A stretch of DNA of 26,772 nucleotides, from contig CALFJE010000084.1 in the NCBI GenBank assembly GCA_937877545.1, forward strand, positions 1-26,772, written 5' to 3'. Positions 16,695 to 23,500 of this stretch are shown piece after piece. A model generated the notes under the pieces. That model was not told the DNA's origin. It saw only the letters and a list, made by a program, of their open reading frames with translations, and ran no database searches. The first letter of the stretch is position 1. Every line of letters starts with the position of its first letter. Origin of the DNA: an uncultured Selenomonadales bacterium. Its GTDB lineage: Bacteria > Bacillota > Negativicutes > Selenomonadales > Selenomonadaceae. Position numbers and translations under genes: made by a program.

Positions 16695-17057
16695 ATGTTC
16701 AGATTTGCGCACAACAACTTGAACGTGTTGGATTTGGAGCGCAGCAAGAAGTTTTACGCGGAGGCGTTGGACTTGCACGAGGTCGGCGGCATAGACGGCG
16801 GCGACGACTTCAAAATCGTTTACCTGGGCGATTCGTTCGGCAGTCATCATAAGTTGGAGCTGACGTGGCTCGCCGAAAAAACTACGCCGTATGATTTGGG
16901 CGATAACGAGGTGCATTTGGCGTTCACGACCAAGGACTTCGACGCGGCGCACGCTCGGCATAAGGCTATGGGCTGTATCTGCTACGAAAACGAGGAAATG
17001 GGCATTTACTTTATCGAAGACCCCGACGGCTACTGGCTGGAGGTTCTTCCCGAATGA
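16695..17057 (+). CDS. Glyoxalase I-like VOC-family protein
   Basis: This is a 120-residue protein of the vicinal oxygen chelate family with two beta-alpha-beta-beta-beta modules. The metal ligands expected for lactoylglutathione lyase are all in place: His6, Glu55 (LELTW), His74 (VHLAF) and Glu116 (YWLEVLPE). Such enzymes isomerise the hemithioacetal of methylglyoxal and a thiol. ATG 16695 is preferred over GTG 16686 because GAGGTG (16683-16688) is then the ribosome site. It is read through from HAD paralogue 3 and followed by a terminator. Confidence 0.88.
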   Translation: MFRFAHNNLNVLDLERSKKFYAEALDLHEVGGIDGGDDFKIVYLGDSFGSHHKLELTWLAEKTTPYDLGDNEVHLAFTTKDFDAAHARHKAMGCICYENEEMGIYFIEDPDGYWLEVLPE

Positions 17058-17077
17058 ATTACGCTCGAATAAAAATC

Positions 17078-17109
17078 AGCCTTGGCGAAGTTGCCGAGGC
17101 TTTTCTGTT
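17078..17109 (+). terminator. Intrinsic terminator after the glyoxalase-like gene
   Basis: AGCCTTGGC (17078-17086) pairs with GCCGAGGCT (17093-17101), nine pairs with one G-T and a 6-base loop, followed by TTTCTGTT. The T run is imperfect. Confidence 0.7.
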
Positions 17110-17136
17110 GCGTTAAGCGGCGCGAAGTTGTAAAAT
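17108..17136 (+). promoter_or_regulatory. Probable gatB promoter
   Basis: TTGCGT (17108-17113), 17 bases, then TAAAAT (17131-17136). The -10 is good and the -35 is weak. It lies directly behind the preceding terminator and 34 bases before the gatB start, which fits a new transcription unit. Confidence 0.5.
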
Positions 17137-17170
17137 CTGCCGCGAATAAAAATTCTTTGAGGTGATTAGT

Positions 17171-18613
17171 TTGAAATACGAAGCGGTAATAGGCTTGGAG
17201 ATTCACAGCGAACTTAAGACGGCGACGAAAATATTCTGCGGTTGCGCAACGACTTTCGGCGCGGAGCAAAATACTCACGTCTGCCCCGTATGCCTGGGAC
17301 TGCCGGGCGTCTTGCCGACCGTTAATCGGCGCGTGGTGGAGTTCGCCATCAAAGCCGGGCTTGCCACCAACTGCAAAATCAACAAGTACAGCAAGTTCGA
17401 CCGCAAAAATTATTATTATCCCGACCTGCCCAAAAATTGGCAGACGTCGCAGTACGATTTGCCGATAGCCTACGCGGGGCACGTGGAGATTGACGTTGAC
17501 GGCGTGCGCAAGACCGTCCGCCTGACGCGAATTCATATGGAGGAGGACGCCGGCAAGCTCGTCCACAGCGGCACGACCATTAAGGATTCGTCAAGCTCCA
17601 ACGTCGATTATAATCGCACGGGCGTTCCGCTGATTGAAATCGTCAGCGAACCCGATATGCACTCCGCCGCCGAAGCCCGCGCCTACATGGAAAAAATCAA
17701 GGCTATCCTTGAGTATATCGACGTGAGCAACTGCCGCATGGAAGAGGGCAACCTCCGCGCAGATATTAACGTGTCGTTGCGCCCCGTCGGCTCCGATAAG
17801 CTTGGCACGCGCACCGAAATGAAGAATATCAATTCGTTCAAGGCTTTGGAAGACGCGATTAACTACGAGATTGAGCGTCAAGCGGAAGTCCTCGACGACG
17901 GCGGTACGATTGTTCAGGAAACGCGCACTTGGAACCCCGAAAAGGGCATAACGCAATCGATGCGGTCAAAGGAAGACGCGCACGATTATCGCTACATGCC
18001 CGAACCCGATTTGCCGCCGATAGTCACGACCGACGCGGAGATTGAGGCGTTCAGAGCCTCCTTGCCCGAATTGCCCGACGCCCGACGCGAACGCTTGATT
18101 AAAACTTTCGGGCTGAGCGAATACGACGCGGGGATTATCACGAGTTCGCGGGCTATGGCTGAGTACTTCGACGCGGTTGTAGCGGGCGGTGCGGAGGCTA
18201 AGGTTGCCGCCAACTGGATTATGGGCGACCTGTCCAAGAACCTCAACGCCGACGGCTTGACGATTGAACAATCGCCCGTGGACGCCAAACGCCTCGCCGA
18301 AATGATTCAGCTTATCGCCAACGGCACCATCAGCGGCAAGATTGCCAAGACTGTTTTCGCCGAAATGTGGAAGTCGCCCGCCACCCCCGCGCAGATTGTC
18401 AAGGATAAGGGGTTGGTGCAAATCACCGACACCGGCGCGATTGAGGGCGCAGTCGACGAAGTCATTGCCAAAAATCCAAAGGCGGTCGAGGAATATCGCG
18501 GCGGCAAGAAAAAGGCTATCGGCGCACTGGTCGGGCAAGTCATGAAGCTCACCAAGGGCAAGGCTAATCCTCAGCTCGTCAATCAGTTGCTCGCCAAAAA
18601 GTTGGAGGCTTAA
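17171..18613 (+). CDS. gatB: Asp/Glu-tRNA amidotransferase subunit B
   Basis: This is a 480-residue GatB, the tRNA-binding and kinase subunit of GatCAB, which converts Asp-tRNA(Asn) and Glu-tRNA(Gln) to the amide forms. The N-terminus KYEAVIGLEIHSEL, the zinc motif CGC...CPVC, the segment YYYPDLPKNWQ, the R-I-H-M-E-E-D-A-G-K segment, and the C-terminal YqeY-like tail are all present. TTG 17171 is chosen as the start because GAGGTG (17159-17164) is then 6 bases upstream and the protein starts as in the family; GTG 17162 would lie within that site. gatC and gatA are not adjacent. It has its own promoter and terminator, so it appears monocistronic. Confidence 0.95.
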   Translation: MKYEAVIGLEIHSELKTATKIFCGCATTFGAEQNTHVCPVCLGLPGVLPTVNRRVVEFAIKAGLATNCKINKYSKFDRKNYYYPDLPKNWQTSQYDLPIAYAGHVEIDVDGVRKTVRLTRIHMEEDAGKLVHSGTTIKDSSSSNVDYNRTGVPLIEIVSEPDMHSAAEARAYMEKIKAILEYIDVSNCRMEEGNLRADINVSLRPVGSDKLGTRTEMKNINSFKALEDAINYEIERQAEVLDDGGTIVQETRTWNPEKGITQSMRSKEDAHDYRYMPEPDLPPIVTTDAEIEAFRASLPELPDARRERLIKTFGLSEYDAGIITSSRAMAEYFDAVVAGGAEAKVAANWIMGDLSKNLNADGLTIEQSPVDAKRLAEMIQLIANGTISGKIAKTVFAEMWKSPATPAQIVKDKGLVQITDTGAIEGAVDEVIAKNPKAVEEYRGGKKKAIGALVGQVMKLTKGKANPQLVNQLLAKKLEA

Positions 18614-18683
18614 CGTGAACGCAGAAATTTTTCGGCTTTAGTTTCAACGACGGAGACTTTTCCGAGTTCCGCACCAAAAGCAA

Positions 18684-18720
18684 AACTCCCGCAAGTTCAT
18701 TCCTGCGGGAGTTATTTTGT
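18684..18720. terminator. Bidirectional terminator after gatB
   Basis: AACTCCCGCA (18684-18693) pairs perfectly with TGCGGGAGTT (18704-18713) around a 10-base loop, followed by ATTTTG on the + strand. On the minus strand it is followed by TTGCTTTTGG. It can end gatB and also a leftward transcript. Confidence 0.8.
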
Positions 18721-18770
18721 CCGTAAAAGCAAAAAGCCGCTTTGGGCGGGCGAAGAACCATACTTAGTCC

Positions 18771-18799
18771 TTGACTTTGGTCTCGCCCGCTGTTATAAT
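18771..18799 (+). promoter_or_regulatory. Promoter for the BRO-N gene
   Basis: TTGACT (18771-18776), 17 bases, TATAAT (18794-18799). This is near-perfect consensus. Transcription would start near 18806, giving a leader of about 115 bases that is antisense to the transcript of the opposite promoter. Confidence 0.8.
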
Positions 18800-18867
18800 T
18801 CGTTTCGTACATATTCCCTAACAACAAGCGCAAGACGCGCCGCCACCGAAGAGCTTTGCTGTAGCGA

Positions 18868-18896
18868 ATTATAACCAAAGGGTTGCGGCTTGTCAA
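18868..18896 (-). promoter_or_regulatory. Consensus leftward promoter facing the BRO-N promoter
   Basis: On the minus strand TTGACA (18896-18891), 17 bases, TATAAT (18873-18868): an exact sigma-70 consensus with ideal spacing. No coding sequence with a ribosome site lies downstream on this strand before the gatB terminator. Confidence 0.8.
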
Positions 18897-18920
18897 CTGC
18901 CGCTGAAAGGAGTCCTGTAT

Positions 18921-19796
18921 ATGAAAGTTGTAGAAGTTATGGAAAGTGAGATTCAAGTCTTCGAGCATCCGGTTTTCGGTAAGATGCATGTCGTCATGAT
19001 TGAGAATAATCCACGTTTTTTTGCTATCGACACTTGCCGCGCTCTCGAAATTAAAAATCCTCGTGATGCAGTATCAAGGCTCAATGACGATGAAAAATGT
19101 TCAATCATCATAGTGAAGAATGGCGTAACGAATAGCGTCGGTGTCGCCGACGGTATTAGTGGCGCGACTTCCGGCTGGCTCGAAAATCGTGTGAACGTCG
19201 TCAACGAGCCCGGTCTCTATCATCTCATCTTCACCAGCCGTAAGCCCGAAGCCAAGGAGTTTCAGCATTGGGTATATCATGAAGTTCTGCCCGCCATTCG
19301 CAAGTACGGCTACTATTCACTCGTCCCCGCGACCAGCCCCGCGCCCGTGCGCACGCCCAATCCCAAACGTCGCGCCGCCCAGCTCGCAGACGCCTGCGTT
19401 TATGCCGCCAAAATGAGCAACGGTACTGTCAAAATCGGAAACTGTCACGACATAGACGCCCGCAAGCCGCGCATTAGGAACCAATACAAGCTGACCGTCG
19501 AAGACACCCATAACACCTCTTTGATGTCCCGCAAAATTGCTCGCGCTATTGAAAAGGTTTGCCACGAAATTTTTTCCCCGTTCAAAGTGAAAGGGGAATT
19601 TTTTAATGTCGACTACGCGGCGGTGTGCAGAGTTATCGACTCTCTTGATAAATTCGTCCGTTCCTTGCCGTCGGTTTCCAATTATGAACTCGGCAATAAA
19701 CTTTTGACAATCGCGGGCAAGATGACCGAAACGAATAAAAAGCAGGCGACGCTCGATAAAGCTGCAAAACTCCTCGTCGACACAGCGGGCGATTAA
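18921..19796 (+). CDS. Phage-type BRO-N antirepressor-like protein with GIY-YIG-like C-terminus
   Basis: This is a 291-residue protein. ATG 18921 is preceded by AAGGAG (18907-18912). Residues about 10-115 form a BRO-N domain (VFEHPVFGKMHVV, the DTCRALEIKNPRDAVSRL helix, and WVYHEVLPAIRKYGYY at the end), a DNA-binding module common in phage antirepressors. After a Pro-rich linker, residues about 138-225 resemble the T5orf172/MUG113 branch of the GIY-YIG fold: VYAAKMSNGTVKIGNCHDI, a following Arg, the Glu helix AIEKVCHEIF, and VKGEFFNV. This may be a nuclease or an inactive DNA-binding version. It stands alone without other phage genes, so it could be a prophage relic or a domesticated regulator. 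Strong promoter and terminator frame it. Confidence 0.8.
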   Translation: MKVVEVMESEIQVFEHPVFGKMHVVMIENNPRFFAIDTCRALEIKNPRDAVSRLNDDEKCSIIIVKNGVTNSVGVADGISGATSGWLENRVNVVNEPGLYHLIFTSRKPEAKEFQHWVYHEVLPAIRKYGYYSLVPATSPAPVRTPNPKRRAAQLADACVYAAKMSNGTVKIGNCHDIDARKPRIRNQYKLTVEDTHNTSLMSRKIARAIEKVCHEIFSPFKVKGEFFNVDYAAVCRVIDSLDKFVRSLPSVSNYELGNKLLTIAGKMTETNKKQATLDKAAKLLVDTAGD

Positions 19797-19818
19797 ACGT
19801 GTCGGCGATTTTTTTTTG
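19778..19818 (+). terminator. Terminator overlapping the end of the BRO-N gene
   Basis: CGACAC (19778-19783) pairs with GTGTCG (19799-19804), and the flanking CG/CG can extend the stem with one mismatch. Nine T follow at about 19809-19817. The stem begins inside the last codons of the gene. Confidence 0.65.
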
Positions 19819-19826
19819 CGCAAAAT

Positions 19827-19860
19827 AAAATCCTCCACTCGAACGGGCGGAGGATTTTTA
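19827..19860. terminator. Bidirectional terminator between convergent genes
   Basis: AAAATCCTCC (19827-19836) pairs with GGAGGATTTT (19849-19858) around a 12-base loop; the A and T ends serve as T tracts for both strands. It would end the leftward trpA-lipoprotein transcript. Confidence 0.75.
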
Positions 19861-19874
19861 TTATCGCTTGAGCC

Positions 19875-20900
19875 TCACTTGAAGAGGTTGGAGAATTTCT
19901 TGACGGTCTCGTCCTTGTTTTCCATGACCTCGGAGTAGTTGATTTTGATACCGTTGTTGAGGGCGTCTTCGGGGTTGGGCAGGTTGTAGCGTTCGGGCAT
20001 ATCGACATCGCGACGCACGGGCACGGTACCCGCATTGGCAACCATTTGCTGAGCCTCTTGGGTTACCATGTAGTCAAGGAATTTCTTGGCGTTATCCTTA
20101 TGGTCGGCGTCCTTGAAAATGGCAACGGGACTGGGCACCATCAAAAGTTCCTTGGGGTAAACCATTTTAAGGGGCGAGCCTTTGTCGATTTTGCCGGCGG
20201 TAATGTAGTCGACGCCGAGGCAGGCATTGAGCGCACCGTCGGCGGTGTCGTCTATGACGCGCCCGGAGCCTTTGCTCTTGGTCGCACCGTTATCGTGCAG
20301 GCGGACGATATAGTCCCAACCGAATTGCTTTTCGAGGAGCGCAATGCTCATGAGGGCGGTACCGGACAGCGCGGGGTCGGCTATGCCAAACGAATTCTTA
20401 TAGAGCGGGTCGGTGGCTATTACTTCCCAGCCGGCGGGTTCGGTCGTAACCTTGTTGGTGTTAATGACGATACCGAGCGTGCCGAGGCGGACAGCGGTAA
20501 AGGAGCCGTCGTAGTCGTCGAAGGGATTCAACAGTTCGTCGAAACCGGCGGGCTGATATTGTTCAAGCAAGCCGTCGTTTTTCATTTGGTAGAAGTCGGG
20601 GACTTCGCTCGTCCATATGACGTCCGCCATAAGGTGTCCGCTTTGACGTTCGGCTTCCAGCTTAGCCATAATCTTACCCGCGCCCGCCGATTGCCAATCA
20701 ACCTCGACGCCGGGGTTTTGAGCCTTGAAACCTTCGACGATGCCGCCGATAAGCGATTCCTTCATGGAGGTGTAAATGACGAGCTTGTTGGCGGAATTTT
20801 TCTTATCCGCGCCGCCCGCGTCGCCCGATTGTCCTCCGCCGCAACCCGTCAATAACAACATCACGAGGAGCAACGTCGCCGTTAAAAGTTTTTTGAACAT
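19875..20900 (-). CDS. ABC transporter solute-binding lipoprotein, AfuA/Fe3+-type
   Basis: This is a 341-residue lipoprotein: signal peptide with lipobox LLLTGCGGG, a Gly/Asp/Lys-rich linker, then a family 1/6-type binding protein with KLVIYTSMKESLIGG, GAGKIMAKLEAER, ADVIWTSEVPDFYQM, and TLGIVINTNKV. This pattern is found in ferric iron (AfuA/FbpA) and aminoethylphosphonate binding proteins; the ligand cannot be decided here. ATG 20900-20898 has GGAGG (20910-20914) 9 bases upstream. It lies 22 bases after trpA and is probably co-transcribed with it, an unusual pairing. The permease and ATPase genes are not next to it: a convergent terminator follows directly. Confidence 0.88.
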   Translation of the reverse strand: MFKKLLTATLLLVMLLLTGCGGGQSGDAGGADKKNSANKLVIYTSMKESLIGGIVEGFKAQNPGVEVDWQSAGAGKIMAKLEAERQSGHLMADVIWTSEVPDFYQMKNDGLLEQYQPAGFDELLNPFDDYDGSFTAVRLGTLGIVINTNKVTTEPAGWEVIATDPLYKNSFGIADPALSGTALMSIALLEKQFGWDYIVRLHDNGATKSKGSGRVIDDTADGALNACLGVDYITAGKIDKGSPLKMVYPKELLMVPSPVAIFKDADHKDNAKKFLDYMVTQEAQQMVANAGTVPVRRDVDMPERYNLPNPEDALNNGIKINYSEVMENKDETVKKFSNLFK

Positions 20901-20922
20901 GACCTCAATCCTCCGTAGTAAA

Positions 20923-21702
20923 TTATTCTGCAGTCCGCAAGGCGTCTTTCATGTCGCGGACGTATTCGCCGATAAATTTTGGAGCCGCCTCGCCGTGCGC
21001 CGCAAGCAACTTGATAATCGCCGAGCCGACAATCGCGCCGTCAGAGAGGCTTGCCATTTGCTTAGCCTGCGCGGGCGTGGATATGCCGAAGCCGACAGCG
21101 CAAGGGATTTTGGTATTCGCCCGAACCGCCGCGACGATTGACTTCAAATCGGTTTTAATCTCGGAGCGCACGCCCGTCACGCCCAGGCTCGACACGATAT
21201 AGACGAAGCCCTCCGCCTCACGCGCTATCATTGCGATTCGATTTTCGGACGTCGGCGCGATAAGCGAAATCAAATCGACGCCGTACTTGCGACAGTAGGG
21301 AAGGAATTCGTCCTTTTCCTCGAAGGGCAAATCGGGCAGAATCAAGCCGTCAATTCCAATTTCCGCGCAGGTTGAAATGAATTTGTCCGCGCCGTAGGAG
21401 AAAATCACGTTGGCGTAGGTCATGAAGACCAGCGGGACTTTGACGTCTCCGCGCAGGTCGCGCACGAGGTCGAAAATCTTATCGGTGGTGACGCCGCCTT
21501 GAAGGGCGCGGAGGTTGGCAGCTTGAATCACGACGCCCTCGGCAGTCGGGTCGGAAAAGGGTATGCCCAGCTCCACGAGGTCGGCACCGTTGGCGACGGC
21601 GGCACGAACGGCGGCGGCTGTCGTCTTCAAATTCGGGTCGCCGCACGTGATAAACGGGATAAACGCCTTGCCGTGCGCGAACGCCTCTTGAATCTTGCTC
21701 AT
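20923..21702 (-). CDS. trpA: Tryptophan synthase alpha chain
   Basis: This 259-residue TrpA cleaves indole-3-glycerol phosphate to indole and glyceraldehyde 3-phosphate and passes indole to TrpB. ATG 21702 is preferred to the in-frame GTG 21708, which is only 2 bases from AAGGAG (21711-21716). The TIM-barrel motifs FIPFITCGDPN, LVELGIPFSDP, LILPDLPFEE and GFGIST are present. The catalytic Glu is E44; the residue matching E. coli Asp60 is Glu (E55, in TAEG), a substitution I recall in other Firmicutes, so activity is likely kept. No other trp gene lies in the window; the neighbours are a lipoprotein and an apparent RNA, so trpA is detached from any trp operon visible here. Confidence 0.95.
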   Translation of the reverse strand: MSKIQEAFAHGKAFIPFITCGDPNLKTTAAAVRAAVANGADLVELGIPFSDPTAEGVVIQAANLRALQGGVTTDKIFDLVRDLRGDVKVPLVFMTYANVIFSYGADKFISTCAEIGIDGLILPDLPFEEKDEFLPYCRKYGVDLISLIAPTSENRIAMIAREAEGFVYIVSSLGVTGVRSEIKTDLKSIVAAVRANTKIPCAVGFGISTPAQAKQMASLSDGAIVGSAIIKLLAAHGEAAPKFIGEYVRDMKDALRTAE

Positions 21703-21736
21703 TGTCACTGCTCCTTAAGTTTCAAATCTGCCGCTG

Positions 21737-21764
21737 ATTATAACATAATTGTTTCCGCTTGCAA
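21737..21764 (-). promoter_or_regulatory. trpA promoter
   Basis: On the minus strand TTGCAA (21764-21759), 16 bases, TATAAT (21742-21737), with TGT before the -10. The -35 overlaps the T tract of the upstream terminator. The leader is about 30 bases, too short for a trp attenuator or T-box. Confidence 0.75.
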
Positions 21765-21794
21765 AACAAAAGAGCCGACTTGAATTGTCGGCTC
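21761..21794 (-). terminator. Leftward terminator of the candidate RNA
   Basis: GAGCCGAC (21772-21779) pairs with GTCGGCTC (21787-21794) around 7 bases. On the minus strand it is followed by TTTTGTTTTGC. There is no T run on the + strand side, so it ends a leftward transcript. Confidence 0.75.
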
Positions 21795-22123
21795 CGCTTG
21801 AGCTTTACTCAAAAATGTTATGCTTAACTCTGTCGTGTTCCTCGGATTTTTTTGCGTCGTTCCAACGGTCGGTTGTGCCTACAAGATACAAAATGTTATC
21901 GACGGGCTTTTTATCCCGCCCTCTGCAAGTCGCCCTGCAGTTCGGCATATCTTTTCGCGCTTTAAGCCGTGCGCGGCGCGGTCTCGTGGGCGGATTATTT
22001 CACCGCCTATGCTCTGCGGCTGGCTTATGCCTTCACCTCAGGTTGTCTCAAAGAGAGTTCCCTGATTTTTACCGCGCTGATAATCCGTCGTCTTCATGCG
22101 GCTTGACGGCGGACGGCTATCCT
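21771..22123 (-). ncRNA. Candidate structured RNA or structured 3' region, family unknown
   Basis: About 350 bases lie between a small gene and the trpA promoter with no supported reading frame and a terminator at the left end. Pairings seen by eye (+ coordinates): 22085-22089 with 22112-22116 (CCGTC/GACGG); 21976-21982 with 22071-22077 (GCGCGGT/ACCGCGC), a long-range closing stem around 22039-22042/22061-22064 (CAGG/CCTG), 22022-22024/22029-22031 (GGC/GCC) and 21989-21993/22003-22007 (GGCGG/CCGCC); 21923-21927/21936-21940 (CTGCA/TGCAG); and 21904-21907/21918-21921 (GGGC/GCCC). Unpaired links are A-rich, as in folded RNAs. No clear promoter is seen at its 5' end, so it may be processed from the mscS transcript. 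The signatures of RNase P RNA, tmRNA, SRP RNA and T-box were looked for and not found. Confidence 0.45.
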
Positions 22124-22330
22124 CTAACCCGTGATCCTGCGGATGCGCTCGAACTTCTCGCCTCGCGCCGTGTAGCTCACATCAACTAAACCGTCGTCGC
22201 ACAGCTTGACGTTAATACTCTTGACGGGTTCGCTCACCCGCCCGCGCACGTAAGCAACGTAATTCGCTGCCTCCTCGCGTGTGGCGTCGTCAATGCCGCT
22301 GAAACTTACCTTTACGCCGTCAACAACCAT
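22124..22330 (-). CDS. Small conserved-looking protein of unknown function
   Basis: This is a 68-residue soluble protein with no recognised domain and no signal or membrane segment. ATG 22330-22328 has AGGAAG (22340-22345) within the end of mscS, 9 bases upstream; the TTG at 22336 is too close to that site. The sequence has an even alpha/beta pattern (VVDGVKVSFSG, then a helix EEAANYVAYVRGRV, then strands ending in RIRRITG). Coupling to mscS suggests a shared transcript. It is followed by the candidate structured RNA. Confidence 0.7.
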   Translation of the reverse strand: MVVDGVKVSFSGIDDATREEAANYVAYVRGRVSEPVKSINVKLCDDGLVDVSYTARGEKFERIRRITG

Positions 22331-22336
22331 AAGCAA

Positions 22337-23437
22337 TCACTTCCTCAACTCAATTTTTTTATCGTCAGGCAAATCGAGCGTGCGAATCGGGAACGGAATA
22401 TTGATGTTTTCCTCGCGGTAACGCTTCGTAATCGCCTTGATGAATTCGTGCTTAAGCAGATATTGATTCGTGAAAACCACGACGTGCATAACAACGTTGA
22501 AGTCAATCGACGAATCGTTGAAACATTGGAAACGAACGACGGGCGCAAGCTTGTTGCGGTCAATGCCCGCCTCGTCGAAAAGCGGTTTGTAGCCGTCGAT
22601 TTTGGTCATAAGTTCGCGGGCAACCTCAACGGTCACCTCCTCGACTTTATCAAGGTCGCTGTCGTAGGAAACGCCCATTGGCACGACGACAATAATATCG
22701 TCGCGGGGCTGGGAAAAGTTGGTGGTGACGGCGTTGGCGATAACTTTGTTCGGAATGACAACGACGTTGCTCTCGGTGGGCGGCATGACGGTGATATATC
22801 GCCAGTTGATGTCGGTGACGCGCCCCTCGTCGCCCGTGGAAAGCTTGATGTAGTCGTTGACGCGCAGTTGTTTGGAGACGATAAGTTGAAGTCCCGAAAA
22901 GATATTTTCCAAAGTCTCGCGCACGCCGAAAGCTACCGCCATACCGCCGACGCCCATTGCCGCCATAATCGGCGCGATTGAAATGTTGAAGTAGTCCAGA
23001 ACAATCAGTGCGCCCGACGCGTAAATTGCCACGCGGAAAATCGTATCGAGGAGCGTCGATTGCGTCATGTCGCTGCTGCCGGAAAACTTAAGGCGTATGA
23101 AGCCCGACAGCGTCCGCTCGCAAACCCGCGTTATCGAAAAGACGATGACCGTAAACAACACATAGGAAAAGATTCTTTCCAGACCGGGCGGCAAGTCCGA
23201 GGTCGTGACGCTCCAATAAAGACCGGTAACGAGGCAGAGGGAAACCGGTACGCCTTTCATTGCTCTGAAGAATATTTCCATTATCTCCGACTCGCGGGCT
23301 TTGACGCGCCGCTCCAATTTTTGCACGAGCATTTGATTGAGCGCGACGCCCACGAAGAACGAAAACGCCAGTATGCACGCCGGCACTATGAGCTTTTGCC
23401 CCAATGCCAGCCAATCAATATTTTGCAGATATTCCAA
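22337..23437 (-). CDS. MscS-family mechanosensitive channel
   Basis: This 366-residue channel belongs to the small-conductance mechanosensitive group, which releases solutes on hypo-osmotic shock. The start TTG 23437 is chosen because AGAGGTG (23444-23450) lies 6 bases upstream; the open frame extends back to ATG 23488 without a ribosome site. Transmembrane segments are at about 10-35, 55-80, 85-110 and 135-160. The pore helix and beta domain are typical (IMAAMGVGGMAVAFGVRETLENIFSG, then VNDYIKL and the VVVIPNKVIANAV segment). The C-terminal cytoplasmic domain ends in INIPFPIRTLDL. The following gene starts within its end region. Confidence 0.92.
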   Translation of the reverse strand: MEYLQNIDWLALGQKLIVPACILAFSFFVGVALNQMLVQKLERRVKARESEIMEIFFRAMKGVPVSLCLVTGLYWSVTTSDLPPGLERIFSYVLFTVIVFSITRVCERTLSGFIRLKFSGSSDMTQSTLLDTIFRVAIYASGALIVLDYFNISIAPIMAAMGVGGMAVAFGVRETLENIFSGLQLIVSKQLRVNDYIKLSTGDEGRVTDINWRYITVMPPTESNVVVIPNKVIANAVTTNFSQPRDDIIVVVPMGVSYDSDLDKVEEVTVEVARELMTKIDGYKPLFDEAGIDRNKLAPVVRFQCFNDSSIDFNVVMHVVVFTNQYLLKHEFIKAITKRYREENINIPFPIRTLDLPDDKKIELRK

Positions 23438-23452
23438 ACAAAACACCTCTAC

Positions 23453-23480
23453 TTGAAAAATTTTTTGCCAATGATATATT
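23453..23480 (+). promoter_or_regulatory. Promoter for the GNAT gene
   Basis: TTGAAA (23453-23458), 16 bases, TATATT (23475-23480) preceded by TGA, an extended -10. It lies in the short divergent gap before mscS. Confidence 0.65.
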
Positions 23481-23500
23481 AAGCGCAAGGAGTTGATAAC

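Larger units (their letters stand above)
18672..18861 (-). ncRNA. Candidate small RNA from the leftward promoter
   Basis: A minus-strand promoter of full consensus would start near 18861. The transcript would cross an AGCAAAGC end that can pair with a later GCTTTTTGCT, a strong hairpin GCGGGCGA/TCGCCCGC, and end at a stem of ten pairs (18713-18684) followed on this strand by TTTTGCTTTT. The predicted length is about 180-190 bases. No known RNA family was recognised, and no peptide with a ribosome site is seen. The claim is inferred from promoter, terminator and pairings only. Confidence 0.35.
18614..18920. other. 307-base intergenic region with facing promoters
   Basis: There is no supported coding sequence here. 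It holds the gatB terminator, an 8-base inverted repeat GCGGGCGA/TCGCCCGC (18747-18754 region and 18783-18790), a + strand promoter (18771-18799), a minus strand promoter (18868-18896), and a 10-base inverted repeat formed by the two -10 regions: TTATAATTCG (18793-18802) and CGAATTATAA (18865-18874). A small stem GCGGC/GCCGC (18885-18889 and 18899-18903) precedes the ribosome site of the next gene. Confidence 0.7.

Noticed and set aside
18579..18989. Minus-strand open frame of 136 codons across the facing-promoter region
   Set aside because: No ribosome site, it runs through the terminator stem and into gatB, and its composition is not protein-like.
20923..21702. TrpA inactivated by loss of catalytic Asp60
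   Set aside because: The residue is Glu, which can take the same role and which I recall in other Firmicute TrpA proteins; all other motifs are intact.
21771..22123. RNase P RNA, tmRNA, SRP RNA or T-box
   Set aside because: The hallmark segments (GAGGAAAGTCC, tRNA-like ends with a tag frame, the GGAAG tetraloop region, TGGNACCGCG) were not found.
21749..22189. Plus-strand open frame of 146 codons over the candidate RNA
   Set aside because: No ribosome site; it crosses the hairpins and terminator and overlaps the small gene on the other strand.
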